DNA of 23,836 nucleotides from Bacteroides sp. CAG:770 (GCA_000435075.1 FR890624.1:1-23836), one strand, 5' to 3'; positions 1 through 6,670 are shown, counted from the stretch's first letter. Program-made: numbers and translations. Notes: generated by a model not told the origin, from the letters alone.

Positions 1-53
1 CAATAGTCGTAGAGTTGCTTCGCCATCGCCTCTAAATTATCATTTATCAGAGT
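1..53 (-). pseudogene. HsdS-like fragment (type I restriction specificity subunit), cut by window edge
   Basis: Read on the minus strand, the edge encodes TLINDNLEAMAKQLYDYW and then runs out of the window. The core, NDNLEAMAKQLYDYW, is from memory a conserved helix of Bacteroidota HsdS proteins, lying between or after the target-recognition domains. The frame is closed upstream by a stop at 54-56, and the only ATG (24-26) lies inside the motif. The part seen therefore lacks an N-terminal recognition domain and a normal start. It could be a truncated or silent hsdS cassette, a segment moved by recombination, or a gene broken by an assembly error. The identification rests on one short motif. 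Confidence 0.45.
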
Positions 54-196
54 TTACATCCGTCTTTTGTCAGGTAGTCCAATGCTGTTGCCCGTGTATT
101 GAATATCGTGCCCTTTCCATCGGCGCCTTGACTATTGCACAACTGTTGAGTAATTTCTCCAAAGTCGGGATTCATAGGGCCTTCATTTTTGAACAT
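47..196 (-). CDS. small ORF of 49 codons, unknown
   Basis: An ATG at 194-196 opens a 49-codon frame that ends in TGA at 47-49. The product contains ADGKGTIFNTRATALDY and ends in DGCKL. The stop overlaps, in another frame, the beginning of the HsdS-like fragment. I do not recognise a family. The peptide has a normal, non-repetitive composition, so it may be the tail of a real protein that lost its 5' part rather than noise. The frame is closed by a TGA just upstream of the ATG. It lies immediately downstream, in its own direction, of the 212-407 inverted-repeat segment. Confidence 0.25.
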   Translation of the reverse strand: MFKNEGPMNPDFGEITQQLCNSQGADGKGTIFNTRATALDYLTKDGCKL

Positions 197-211
197 CTGG
201 GCCGGTTTTCA

Positions 212-407
212 TTTCGACCCTCTTGACAGCTGATGGCTTTTATTGTTTGCTCCTAATGTATTGAATGTCAATGTTATACTGGACTGTGTCGGCCTGATGA
301 ACCTGTCAAGACCCCCTTTCGAAACCACCTCTTGACATCAGTCGTGTGGCGCAAATGATTGACTATCAGATGATAACACGGATTTACTGCTGCCAAGAGG
401 GTCGAAA
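212..407. repeat. 196-bp segment bounded by 19-bp inverted repeats (possible invertible element or MITE)
   Basis: The left arm at 212-230 is TTTCGACCCTCTTGACAGC. The right arm at 389-407 is its reverse complement with one mismatch (18 of 19). The 158 bp between them hold no gene. A second dyad at 304-337 repeats the same word, so four copies of TTTCGA-N(4-9)-TCTTGRCA sit here in alternating orientation. Invertible promoter segments of Bacteroidales have arms and spacing of this size. Short non-autonomous transposons do too, but I see no target-site duplication. I found no clear TAnnTTTG promoter inside. Confidence 0.55.
304..337. promoter_or_regulatory. symmetric dyad, TGTCAAGA...TTTCGAAA...TCTTGACA
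   Basis: The 8-bp arms at 304-311 and 330-337 are perfect reverse complements. They are centred on the palindrome TTTCGAAA at 317-324, and all three elements share the centre 320.5. The two spacers (CCCCC and CCACC) are not complementary. Perfect symmetry around a central palindrome suggests a site for a dimeric or tetrameric DNA-binding protein such as a recombinase or repressor. The binding protein is unknown. Confidence 0.45.
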
Positions 408-477
408 AATACGTATGTGTCTCCGCAATTTGCCATCTCGTTCCACTTAAAACGTCTCCGCGGCTTCACGAGAAGGG

Positions 478-548
478 GCCCGCCGCGCATGCGGTGGGAA
501 GTGTAGCCCCAATGGGGCGTGCCGGTCCGCAGGCCCCGACCGGCGGGC
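478..548. other. GC-rich nested stem-loop in intergenic DNA
   Basis: Three nested arm pairs share nearly one centre: GCCCGCCG 478-485 with CGGCGGGC 541-548, TGCGG 490-494 with CCGCA 527-531, and GCCCC 506-510 with GGGGC 514-518. The stretch is much richer in GC than its surroundings. It may be a structured RNA, a repeat unit, or part of the mobile or recombination-related DNA to its left. A 73-codon minus-strand frame crosses it (338-559), but I do not recognise its product. Apart from this element and the terminator at 640-680, I see nothing else in 408-704. Confidence 0.35.
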
Positions 549-639
549 ATTGGATACATATGGCTACTTTTCGGGCACTGACTTGCTCCAGCGGCACATT
601 ACCAAGCCACCAGATTACTGCAGGCAATAACATATAAGA

Positions 640-680
640 AGCCCGTCTCTTCAAGGACATTGGCCAGGACGAGACGGGCT
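640..680 (-). terminator. terminator of the buk-ilvE-kor operon
   Basis: Perfect 10-bp arms, AGCCCGTCTC (640-649) and GAGACGGGCT (671-680), enclose a 21-base loop. On the minus strand the stem is followed by TTCTTATATGTTATTG, which is U-rich though not a pure run. It lies 24 bases beyond the korC stop. Confidence 0.7.
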
Positions 681-704
681 CCGTAAACATATGAACGTAA
701 ATGG

Positions 705-1250
705 TTACTGAACTTCCTTGATGATTTCCATACCCTTGCGGATAGCCTCCTCATTCTGAGGAATGAGGTTGTGGTGACGTGCAGGGAGAGTCTTGCGGAG
801 TGCAGCAAGAACGCTCTCGATCTTGACTACAGGACGGATCTTGAGGAGACCGCCAAGTACGATCATGTTGAAAGTCTTGATAAGGTTCATCTCTGCGGCA
901 GCATCCATAGCATCGATTCTGTAAACCTTGATATCCTTTCTTGTAGGAGGCTCAGAAATGCCGTATCCGTCGTAGATGATGATTCCGCCCGGCTTTACCT
1001 TTGGCTCGAATTTTTCGAGTGATGGCTGGTTCAGCACGATGGCGATGTCAAAACTTGAAAGAATAGGAGAGGAAACAGGATCATCACTTACGATGACAGT
1101 AACATTGGCAGTACCGCCACGCTGCTCCGGACCATAGGCCGGCATCCATGTAACTTCCTTGTTCTCCATCAGACCGGCATAAGCCAGAATCTTACCCATC
1201 GAAAGGACACCCTGTCCTCCGAATCCTGCGATTATTATCTCATCTGTCAT
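705..1250 (-). CDS. korC: 2-oxoacid:ferredoxin oxidoreductase, gamma subunit
   Basis: This 181-residue protein is the gamma subunit of a cytoplasmic 2-oxoacid:ferredoxin oxidoreductase. The enzyme decarboxylates a 2-oxoacid to acyl-CoA while reducing ferredoxin, and can run in reverse. The N-terminus shows the family's glycine motif GFGGQG at residues 9-14 in a Rossmann-like start, followed by the conserved MPAYGPEQRGGTA stretch near 37-49. The length is normal for a free gamma subunit. It is the last gene of the operon, 12 bases after korB, and a terminator follows. The substrate (2-oxoglutarate or branched-chain 2-oxoacid) cannot be read from this subunit; the neighbours ilvE and buk favour branched-chain substrates. 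Confidence 0.93.
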   Translation of the reverse strand: MTDEIIIAGFGGQGVLSMGKILAYAGLMENKEVTWMPAYGPEQRGGTANVTVIVSDDPVSSPILSSFDIAIVLNQPSLEKFEPKVKPGGIIIYDGYGISEPPTRKDIKVYRIDAMDAAAEMNLIKTFNMIVLGGLLKIRPVVKIESVLAALRKTLPARHHNLIPQNEEAIRKGMEIIKEVQ

Positions 1251-1262
1251 AGCCTTGTCGAT

Positions 1263-2036
1263 TTAAAGTTCAACACCTTTATCCTTGAGGTCACCGAGCT
1301 GGTAGAATGGGAACATGTTCTCCTCCATCCACTTATTGGCCTTCTCAGGACTCATCTTCCAACCTGAGTTACAGGTAGATACAACCTCTACGAGATTTGA
1401 ACCCTTGCCCTGCATAGAATACTCGAACGCCTTTCTGATAGCCTTCTTGGTACGGTTGATGGACGCAACATTGTGAACGGACTGACGTGTAACGTAGCAT
1501 GTACCTTCGAGGTTTGCAGCGAGCTCGGTAATCTTGAGAGGATAACCGTGAAGTGAAACCTCTCTACCATAAGGGCAGGTAGCCGTCTTCATACCGAGGA
1601 GGGTAGTAGGAGCCATCTGACCGCCGGTCATACCGTAGATAGCGTTGTTGATGAAGATGATTGTGATATTCTCACCTCTGTTAAGAGCGTGGATTGTCTC
1701 GGCAGTACCGATGCAGGCGAGGTCACCGTCACCCTGATATGTGAACACGAGTCTGTCTGGCCAGAGGCGTTTTGTAGCACTGGCAAGTGCAGGCGCTCTA
1801 CCGTGAGCAGCCTCTTCCCAGTCCACATCAATATATTTGTAAGCGAACACTGCACAGCCTACAGGAGAGATTGCGATGGTTTTGTCAGTCATTCCCATCT
1901 CCTCGATTACCTCTGAGACTATTTTGTGCACAACTCCGTGGCTGCAACCAGGGCAGTAATGCATCGGAGTGTCATTCAATAAGGTAGGTTTCTTATAGAC
2001 AACCTGTCCTTGCTCGATTATTTCTTCTCTTGTCAT
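1263..2036 (-). CDS. korB: 2-oxoacid:ferredoxin oxidoreductase, beta (thiamine pyrophosphate) subunit
   Basis: This 257-residue subunit binds thiamine pyrophosphate and carries out the decarboxylation. The signature GDGD begins at residue 102, followed about 25 residues later by the paired asparagines of FINNAIYGMTGGQ, the classic TPP and magnesium motif. CPGCSHG near residue 28 holds cysteines typical of this family, and a further Cys lies at 61. The size matches separate beta subunits of the KorB/VorA type. It lies 12 bases from the genes on each side and must be translated in balance with korA and korC. Annotation pipelines may call it simply a TPP-dependent enzyme; the substrate is inferred from neighbours. 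Confidence 0.93.
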   Translation of the reverse strand: MTREEIIEQGQVVYKKPTLLNDTPMHYCPGCSHGVVHKIVSEVIEEMGMTDKTIAISPVGCAVFAYKYIDVDWEEAAHGRAPALASATKRLWPDRLVFTYQGDGDLACIGTAETIHALNRGENITIIFINNAIYGMTGGQMAPTTLLGMKTATCPYGREVSLHGYPLKITELAANLEGTCYVTRQSVHNVASINRTKKAIRKAFEYSMQGKGSNLVEVVSTCNSGWKMSPEKANKWMEENMFPFYQLGDLKDKGVEL

Positions 2037-2048
2037 GGTCTTTAGAAA

Positions 2049-3128
2049 TTAGAAAAGACGTTTGATTGCATCCACAACCTCGTCAGGGTCAGGAATGATT
2101 CCGCCCAGACGGCCGAAATGCTGAACCGGTACGCGTCCGGCTACAGCGAGACGGATATCCTCTACCATCTGTCCGGCATTGATCTCAAGTGAAAGGATGC
2201 CTTTCATCTTTTCGCCAAGCTTCTGTACTTCCTTGGTAGGGAAAGGCCAGAGGGTAATAGGGCGGAGGAGTCCGACCTTGATGCCCTGTGAACGTGCGAT
2301 CTCGATACTCTTCTTTGCGATACGTGCTGCGGAACCGAATGCTACGATTGCATACTCTGCATCGTCAAGCATATATTCCTCGAAGCGCACCTCGCTCTCC
2401 TCGATTTTCTTGTATTTCTCCTGGATGCGGAGGTTGATGATTTCCATTTCCTCAGAACGGAGCTCAAGAGAGGTGATGATATTAGGCTTTCTGCCGCCGA
2501 AACGTCCGGTCGTAGCCCAAGGACACTCTTTCCTGATTTCCTCTTCTGTGCGGCGAGGCTTGAACGGAGGAAGTACTACTTTCTCCATCATCTGTCCGAT
2601 GGCACCGTCAGCGAGAATCATCGCAGGGTTGCGATAGCGGAAAGCCAACTCGAATCCGAGGTCAACGAAATCTGCCATTTCCTGAACTGATGCAGGTGCG
2701 AGAACGATGAGATGATAGTCTCCGTGTCCACCACCTTTGCATGCCTGGAAATAGTCAGCCTGGCTAGGCTGGATGGTTCCGAGTCCCGGACCTCCACGCA
2801 TTACATCCACGATGAGAGCCGGAAGTTCAGCTCCTGCCATGTAGGAAAGACCTTCCTGCATCAAGCTGATGCCTGGGCTGGAAGAAGAAGTCATAACCCT
2901 CTTGCCGGTGCAGGCTCCACCATAGACCATGTTGATAGATGAAACCTCACTTTCAGCCTGGAGAACAACCATTCCGGTAGTTTCCCAAGGTTTCTCTACA
3001 GCCAAAGTCTCGAGGACTTCAGACTGCGGGGTAATCGGATAGCCGAAATAGCCGTCGCAACCACAACGGATCGCTGCGTGGGCAATGGCCTCATTGCCTT
3101 TCATCAATGTGATTTCCTGATCTGCCAT
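2049..3128 (-). CDS. korA: 2-oxoacid:ferredoxin oxidoreductase, alpha subunit (KorA/VorB type)
   Basis: This 359-residue protein is the alpha subunit, holding the pyrimidine-binding domain (start to about residue 230) and the transketolase C-terminal-like domain (about 250-350). GYPITPQSEVLE at 29-40 is the conserved N-terminal motif, and the stretch around 77-95 (SSSPGISLMQEGLSYMAG) is also diagnostic. The gamma domain is not fused, which fits the separate korC. Proteins of this length are often named VorB (3-methyl-2-oxobutanoate dehydrogenase) in Bacteroidales, in line with ilvE and buk in the same operon. Only 3 bases separate it from the ferredoxin-like gene upstream, suggesting coupled translation. 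Confidence 0.93.
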   Translation of the reverse strand: MADQEITLMKGNEAIAHAAIRCGCDGYFGYPITPQSEVLETLAVEKPWETTGMVVLQAESEVSSINMVYGGACTGKRVMTSSSSPGISLMQEGLSYMAGAELPALIVDVMRGGPGLGTIQPSQADYFQACKGGGHGDYHLIVLAPASVQEMADFVDLGFELAFRYRNPAMILADGAIGQMMEKVVLPPFKPRRTEEEIRKECPWATTGRFGGRKPNIITSLELRSEEMEIINLRIQEKYKKIEESEVRFEEYMLDDAEYAIVAFGSAARIAKKSIEIARSQGIKVGLLRPITLWPFPTKEVQKLGEKMKGILSLEINAGQMVEDIRLAVAGRVPVQHFGRLGGIIPDPDEVVDAIKRLF

Positions 3129-3131
3129 AGC

Positions 3132-3362
3132 TTAGACTGTTTTAAGACGGTAAACGGTTATGCACCCGTCAGGACATACTGTGGCGCATGACGCACAGCC
3201 TGTACAGGTGTCAGCAAGAACCTCATGGGCAAAGTTGTAGCCCTTACGGTTCACTTCCTTGGTCGTCAGAGCAAGGACCTTGAGCGGACAGGCGACAACG
3301 CAGAGATTACATCCTTTGCATCTCTCGGTATCGACTATGGTCGCTCCTTTCATTTTAGCCAT
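3132..3362 (-). CDS. korD: 2x[4Fe-4S] ferredoxin-type subunit (delta) of the oxidoreductase
   Basis: This is a 76-residue ferredoxin-like protein with two complete CxxCxxCxxxCP motifs: cysteines 15, 18, 21 and 25, then 53, 56, 59 and 63. Each motif set binds a [4Fe-4S] cluster. In this family the delta subunit passes electrons between the TPP centre and free ferredoxin. It lies directly upstream of the alpha gene with a 3-base gap, and 13 bases after the TPR gene. The size and the paired motifs are normal, with no extra domains. It could in principle be an independent ferredoxin, but its position makes the subunit role much more likely. Confidence 0.9.
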   Translation of the reverse strand: MAKMKGATIVDTERCKGCNLCVVACPLKVLALTTKEVNRKGYNFAHEVLADTCTGCASCATVCPDGCITVYRLKTV

Positions 3363-3375
3363 AATACCTTTTTGT

Positions 3376-3651
3376 TTATTGATTGTACATATCCTTGTTG
3401 TAGAAATCCAGAATTTCGTTCGCTATCGCATACGCGTTAGCCGCCGGGCTTTCAGGATTTATCGCCATGGCCTCCAGATAGTTGTTTATAGCCAACTGCC
3501 AGTCGCCCTTCTTCCTGTGGGCATTGCCCAGAAGATAATAGGCGCGGTCGGATGGTTCCGGAGAAGAGGTGATATACTCTTCAAGCAGACGGATTGCCTC
3601 GTCAGTCCCGTCTTCTACAAGAATTTTTTCTATTGAGTCTAATTCAAGCAT
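3376..3651 (-). CDS. small TPR-repeat protein
   Basis: A 91-residue, probably cytosolic protein with no signal peptide or membrane segment. Residues about 15-70 read as two tetratricopeptide-like helical pairs: a degenerate one (DEAIRLLEEYITSSP) and a clearer one (AYYLLGNAHRKKGDWQLAINNYLEAMAINP) with the canonical glycine, alanine and proline positions. TPR units bind other proteins, so it may help assemble the oxidoreductase or tether it to a partner; that is inference from its place between ilvE (3-base gap) and the ferredoxin subunit (13-base gap). Small TPR genes next to kor/vor operons are, as far as I recall, common in Bacteroidales. Confidence 0.8.
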   Translation of the reverse strand: MLELDSIEKILVEDGTDEAIRLLEEYITSSPEPSDRAYYLLGNAHRKKGDWQLAINNYLEAMAINPESPAANAYAIANEILDFYNKDMYNQ

Positions 3652-3654
3652 CGC

Positions 3655-4698
3655 TTAGTCGATAAACATACACCAGTTGTGTGTGTCTTCTTCAAGACCC
3701 TTCTGGATGCCGATGATGTGGTTGTAGAGTTTCTCGCTGGTAACGCCGCATTTGTCACCTGAAGGGAATCTGTAGCGACGTGAAATATCCTGGCACTCGA
3801 GTGCAGGTTTGTCGTCAATGCTGCAGATCGGGGTGATCACAACAGCTGTACCGCATGAGTTCACCTCATCGAATTCAGCAAGCTCTTCTACCTTGATAGG
3901 ACGGATTTCCACATCCATGCCCATGTCGGCAGCCACTGTACGGAGGCTCATGTTGGTGATTGAAGGAAGAACGCTTCCTGAACGTGGGGTTACATATGTG
4001 TTGCCCTTGATACCGAAGAAGTTTGAAGAACCGAACTCCTCGATGGTTGTCTTTGTAGCTGTGTCGAGGAACAGGAGCTCACGGTATCCGGAGTTGTGTG
4101 CGAGGTTGTATGCGTGCAGTGACTGTGCATAGTTTCCGCCGAGCTTGTAGCATCCTGAACCATGTGTAGCGGCACGGTCATAGTTTCTGGAAATGACAGC
4201 ATTTCCTGGAGAAAGGCTCTTGGCTCCAGAATAAGTACCCACAGGTGAACACATTACGGCGAACATTACGTCCTTTGATGATTTGATGCCCAGCTGCGGA
4301 TTGATACCGAAGAGTACAGGACGGAGGTAGAGGGATGCACCTGTAACCTCATATGGAGGAAGATATTCGATGTTCTCTTTGATACAGCGTACGCACATTT
4401 CGATGAACAATTCCTCTGACGGGTACGGCATGTCGAGATATGTAGCGCTGGATGCCATTCTCTTGGCGTTGCGGTCCGGACGGAAAAGTCTGATTTTGCC
4501 GTCAACACCACGGAACGCCTTAAGTCCCTCAAAGCATGAAGGGGCATAGTGGAAGATTCCCGCAAAGCAATTGAAAGTAATGTTGAAATCCTCTGTCACA
4601 ACAGGCGATTCCCATTTTCCGTCAATGCATCGGCTATATACCAATGCTTTTGTCTGAGTGTAGCTGAAAGACAGCTGGCTCCAATCGATATTTTTCAT
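3655..4698 (-). CDS. ilvE: branched-chain amino acid aminotransferase
   Basis: This 347-residue class IV PLP aminotransferase interconverts leucine, isoleucine or valine with their 2-oxoacids, using glutamate and 2-oxoglutarate. The PLP lysine is K185 in CYKLGGNYAQ. FEGLKAFRG (56-64) and LFRPDRNAKRM (71-81) are typical of the long eukaryote-like type II BCAT rather than the roughly 310-residue E. coli form. The ATG at 4696-4698 gives the usual MKNIDW-type N-terminus. It is second in the operon, 18 bases after buk and 3 bases before the TPR gene. Its placement joins amino acid exchange to the 2-oxoacid oxidoreductase downstream. Two GTCAATG words (3814 and 4621) lie inside it. Confidence 0.95.
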   Translation of the reverse strand: MKNIDWSQLSFSYTQTKALVYSRCIDGKWESPVVTEDFNITFNCFAGIFHYAPSCFEGLKAFRGVDGKIRLFRPDRNAKRMASSATYLDMPYPSEELFIEMCVRCIKENIEYLPPYEVTGASLYLRPVLFGINPQLGIKSSKDVMFAVMCSPVGTYSGAKSLSPGNAVISRNYDRAATHGSGCYKLGGNYAQSLHAYNLAHNSGYRELLFLDTATKTTIEEFGSSNFFGIKGNTYVTPRSGSVLPSITNMSLRTVAADMGMDVEIRPIKVEELAEFDEVNSCGTAVVITPICSIDDKPALECQDISRRYRFPSGDKCGVTSEKLYNHIIGIQKGLEEDTHNWCMFID

Positions 4699-4716
4699 TA
4701 TAAAAAAGTGTATTGT

Positions 4717-5883
4717 TTAATCTTCAATGATTCTGTCCTTGTTATATGTATGGATCTTGGTCTGTCCGGAAAGGATGATGTATCCGTTCTCGGCGAGACT
4801 GTTGATCTCATCTTCTCCAGGGTAAACCTCTACCGGTGCGATGAACTTCACTTTGGCAGTAATCGCGTCCATGAGCATCTTGCTGTGGGCGATACCTCCG
4901 GTGAGAAGAATTGCGTCCACCTTGCCGTCAGCAGTTGCCGCCATGGCAGCGATATACTTGGAGATGTTCAGGACGTATGCCTTCAGGAAGGTCTTGGCGA
5001 GTTCATTTCCGGATGCGGCCATGTTCTCGACATCTATCATGCTGTTTGTTCCGAAGTATGCGACAGCACCACCGCGTCCGATAAGTTTCTTCTGGATCTC
5101 TTCTTTGGTGTATTTGCCGCTGAAGCACATGTCAATCAGTTCGAAAGGAGGACAGCAACCCGCTCTTTCCGGAGTGATAGGGCCGTCACCTCCCAGACCG
5201 TGGTTGGTGTCGATTACTTTGCCGTTCCTGTGGAGAGAGATGGTGGCTCCACCGCCCATGTGGGCTACTATGAGAGTTGCATCATTCGTCTTGCGTCCAT
5301 GCTCACGGAGATATCTTCTCACGATGGCTCTGGAGTTCAGGGCGTGGAAAAGAGTCTTTCTTGTGAACTCAGGAATGCCTCCCATTCTGCACTCAGGCAG
5401 CATTTCGTCTGCCATAGGAGGGTCAGCGATATATGCAACGCATTTGCCGAAGCGTGGAGTGAGATGCTTTTCGTCTCTGATCTCGTTAATTTCTTTGGCA
5501 ACATCGTCGGCCAGAATGGCACTCAGGTTGCACGCATGGTTTCCGTCACGGCAACTCTGGAGGACATCACGCATGTCCTGGTTTACGTTATAGACTCCTG
5601 TAATTACTGGGGTAATGAGACCGCCTCTGGCCATCACGATATCGACATCTTCAAGAGGAATGCCTTTTGATGCCATGAAATCCTTGATTGCCTGATGACG
5701 CATGTCTGACTGGTCCATTACGGAAGGATATTTGGCAACATCCTCAGCGGTGTGCTCCAGTTTGGTGTCGAAGACGCGGACTCCGTCGGAAAAGTATCCG
5801 AGTTTCGTGGTGGTGGAACCCGTGTTTATGATAAGAATGTTCCCTTTCTGAAGGGTGTCTGTTGGTTGTGTCTTGTTATCCAT
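4717..5883 (-). CDS. buk: butyrate kinase (possibly branched-chain fatty acid kinase)
   Basis: This 388-residue acetate/butyrate kinase family enzyme makes acyl phosphate from a short fatty acid and ATP, or the reverse with ATP gain. It has the ASKHA fold: phosphate loop INTGSTTTKLGYF near 19-31, AHMGGGATISLHRNG in the middle, GLGGDGPITPERAG, and LLTGGIAHS near 325-333. The length is slightly above the usual 355-360, with an N-terminal extension of roughly ten residues. It is the first gene of the operon. The partner phosphotransbutyrylase (ptb) is not in the window, so acyl-CoA/acyl-phosphate exchange must be encoded elsewhere. With ilvE and kor it most simply handles isobutyrate, isovalerate and 2-methylbutyrate; that substrate choice is inferred. 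Confidence 0.93.
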   Translation of the reverse strand: MDNKTQPTDTLQKGNILIINTGSTTTKLGYFSDGVRVFDTKLEHTAEDVAKYPSVMDQSDMRHQAIKDFMASKGIPLEDVDIVMARGGLITPVITGVYNVNQDMRDVLQSCRDGNHACNLSAILADDVAKEINEIRDEKHLTPRFGKCVAYIADPPMADEMLPECRMGGIPEFTRKTLFHALNSRAIVRRYLREHGRKTNDATLIVAHMGGGATISLHRNGKVIDTNHGLGGDGPITPERAGCCPPFELIDMCFSGKYTKEEIQKKLIGRGGAVAYFGTNSMIDVENMAASGNELAKTFLKAYVLNISKYIAAMAATADGKVDAILLTGGIAHSKMLMDAITAKVKFIAPVEVYPGEDEINSLAENGYIILSGQTKIHTYNKDRIIED

Positions 5884-5930
5884 CGGATGTAAGGCTTAAT
5901 TTTGGGATTAAGTTATTACATTTTTTTTAA

Positions 5931-5938
5931 CAAAACTA
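5931..5938 (-). promoter_or_regulatory. candidate -7 box close to buk
   Basis: CAAAACTA on the + strand reads TAGTTTTG on the minus strand, matching the Bacteroidota -7 consensus TAnnTTTG, about 48 bases before the buk ATG. No TTTG lies at the usual 19-21 base distance upstream, so the match is half a promoter. A second box lies at 6105-6112. Confidence 0.35.
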
Positions 5939-6104
5939 ATAAAATCGACATTTTTTGTAACCTTTTAAGTCTTTTGACAAAAAAAAATGATTTTATTACC
6001 CCAGTTTTGCTTAGTAATCGTTATTGCCCGTGTGAGGGCTTGTCATCTCTGGCCAAACTGAGTCGTCCGTTAAAACAAAGGACTGGACATTCTCTTCACC
6101 ACCA
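5939..6104 (-). promoter_or_regulatory. possible structured leader upstream of buk
   Basis: If transcription starts from the box at 6105-6112, buk has a leader of about 215 bases. On the minus strand it can form CAGTTT-G/C-AAAACTG (6054-6060 with 6002-6009), enclosing a GCCC/GGGC hairpin (6026-6029 with 6036-6039). A competing pair, CCAGT/ACTGG (6001-6005 with 6082-6086), would exclude the first stem. A run of nine U residues (5979-5987) follows. This could be an attenuator, but I recognise no known riboswitch. Otherwise 5884-6211 holds only this leader and the rplI terminator. Confidence 0.3.
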
Positions 6105-6112
6105 CAAATATA
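6105..6112 (-). promoter_or_regulatory. candidate distal -7 box for the buk operon
   Basis: CAAATATA on the + strand reads TATATTTG on the minus strand, an exact match to TAnnTTTG. There is no good TTTG at -33. It lies about 40 bases past the rplI terminator stem, a natural place for the start of the next transcription unit. Confidence 0.4.
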
Positions 6113-6151
6113 CGTATTTTTTTGCTTACGCGTATCGCTTGAGGAACCATA

Positions 6152-6187
6152 CGACAAAACAAGCCGGCTGGAAATACCAGTCGGCTT
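6152..6187 (-). terminator. terminator of the rpsF-rpsR-rplI operon
   Basis: Arms AAGCCGGCTGG (6161-6171) and CCAGTCGGCTT (6177-6187) pair with one internal mismatch around a 5-base loop. On the minus strand the stem is followed by TTGTTTTGTCG. It lies 24 bases after the rplI stop. Confidence 0.8.
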
Positions 6188-6211
6188 GCCTAAAATATGT
6201 ATTACTGAAAA

Positions 6212-6655
6212 TTATTCAGCAACAACTTCGAATTTGAAAGTGCCCTTTACACTCTTGTAGCACTTAACCTCAGCCTCATACTCGCCAAGTTCCTTGACAG
6301 ATGAAAGGATTGTGATATCCTTCTTGTCAACCTCTATACCTGCAGCTACGAGTGCCTCAGCAAGCTGGGCGGTTGTAACTGAACCATAGATCTTGCCGTT
6401 CTCGCTGACCTTTGCAGAAACCTTAACTGAAACTGCTGCGATCTTGGCTGCAAGAGCCTCAGCATCAGCAACGAGTTTAGCCTCCTTGTGAGCTCTCTGA
6501 CGTACAGTCTCTGCGTGCTGTTTCTTTGCAGACTCAGTAGCGAGGATTGCATATCCCTGAGGAATAAGATAGTTAAGAGCGTAACCTGCTTTAACCTTAA
6601 TGATATCATCTGCGTGACCGAGATTAGCCACTTCTTTCTTCAAAATGATTTCCAT
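6212..6655 (-). CDS. rplI: 50S ribosomal protein L9
   Basis: This 147-residue protein of the large ribosomal subunit binds 23S rRNA and supports translational fidelity. The N-terminal domain is MEIILKKEVANLGHADDIIKVKAGYALNYLIPQGYA, with the conserved GYALNYLIP near 25-33, joined by a long helix (about 41-75) to the C-terminal domain (VSENGKIYGSVT near 82-93). Normal length. It is last in the rpsF-rpsR-rplI operon, 15 bases after rpsR, and is followed by a terminator. It contains no GTCAATG. Confidence 0.97.
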   Translation of the reverse strand: MEIILKKEVANLGHADDIIKVKAGYALNYLIPQGYAILATESAKKQHAETVRQRAHKEAKLVADAEALAAKIAAVSVKVSAKVSENGKIYGSVTTAQLAEALVAAGIEVDKKDITILSSVKELGEYEAEVKCYKSVKGTFKFEVVAE

Positions 6656-6670
6656 ATTCCTGTCTCCTGA

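Noticed and set aside
304..337. The TTGACA words as sigma-70 -35 boxes
   Set aside because: Bacteroidota promoters do not use TTGACA, and no suitably spaced -10 box is present; the words fit better as parts of the dyad and repeats.
338..690. Two short minus-strand frames (73 and 74 codons) in the left intergenic region
   Set aside because: They overlap each other and the GC-rich stem-loop, one runs into the inverted repeat, and I recognise no family. The open frame may result from high GC. Kept as possible but unsupported.
4549..5670. Open frame of 373 codons on the + strand opposite buk and ilvE (and a 250-codon one at 4841-5593)
   Set aside because: Both are shadows of buk, whose motifs and length are unambiguous; their products have Cys- and Ser-rich, unfamiliar composition.
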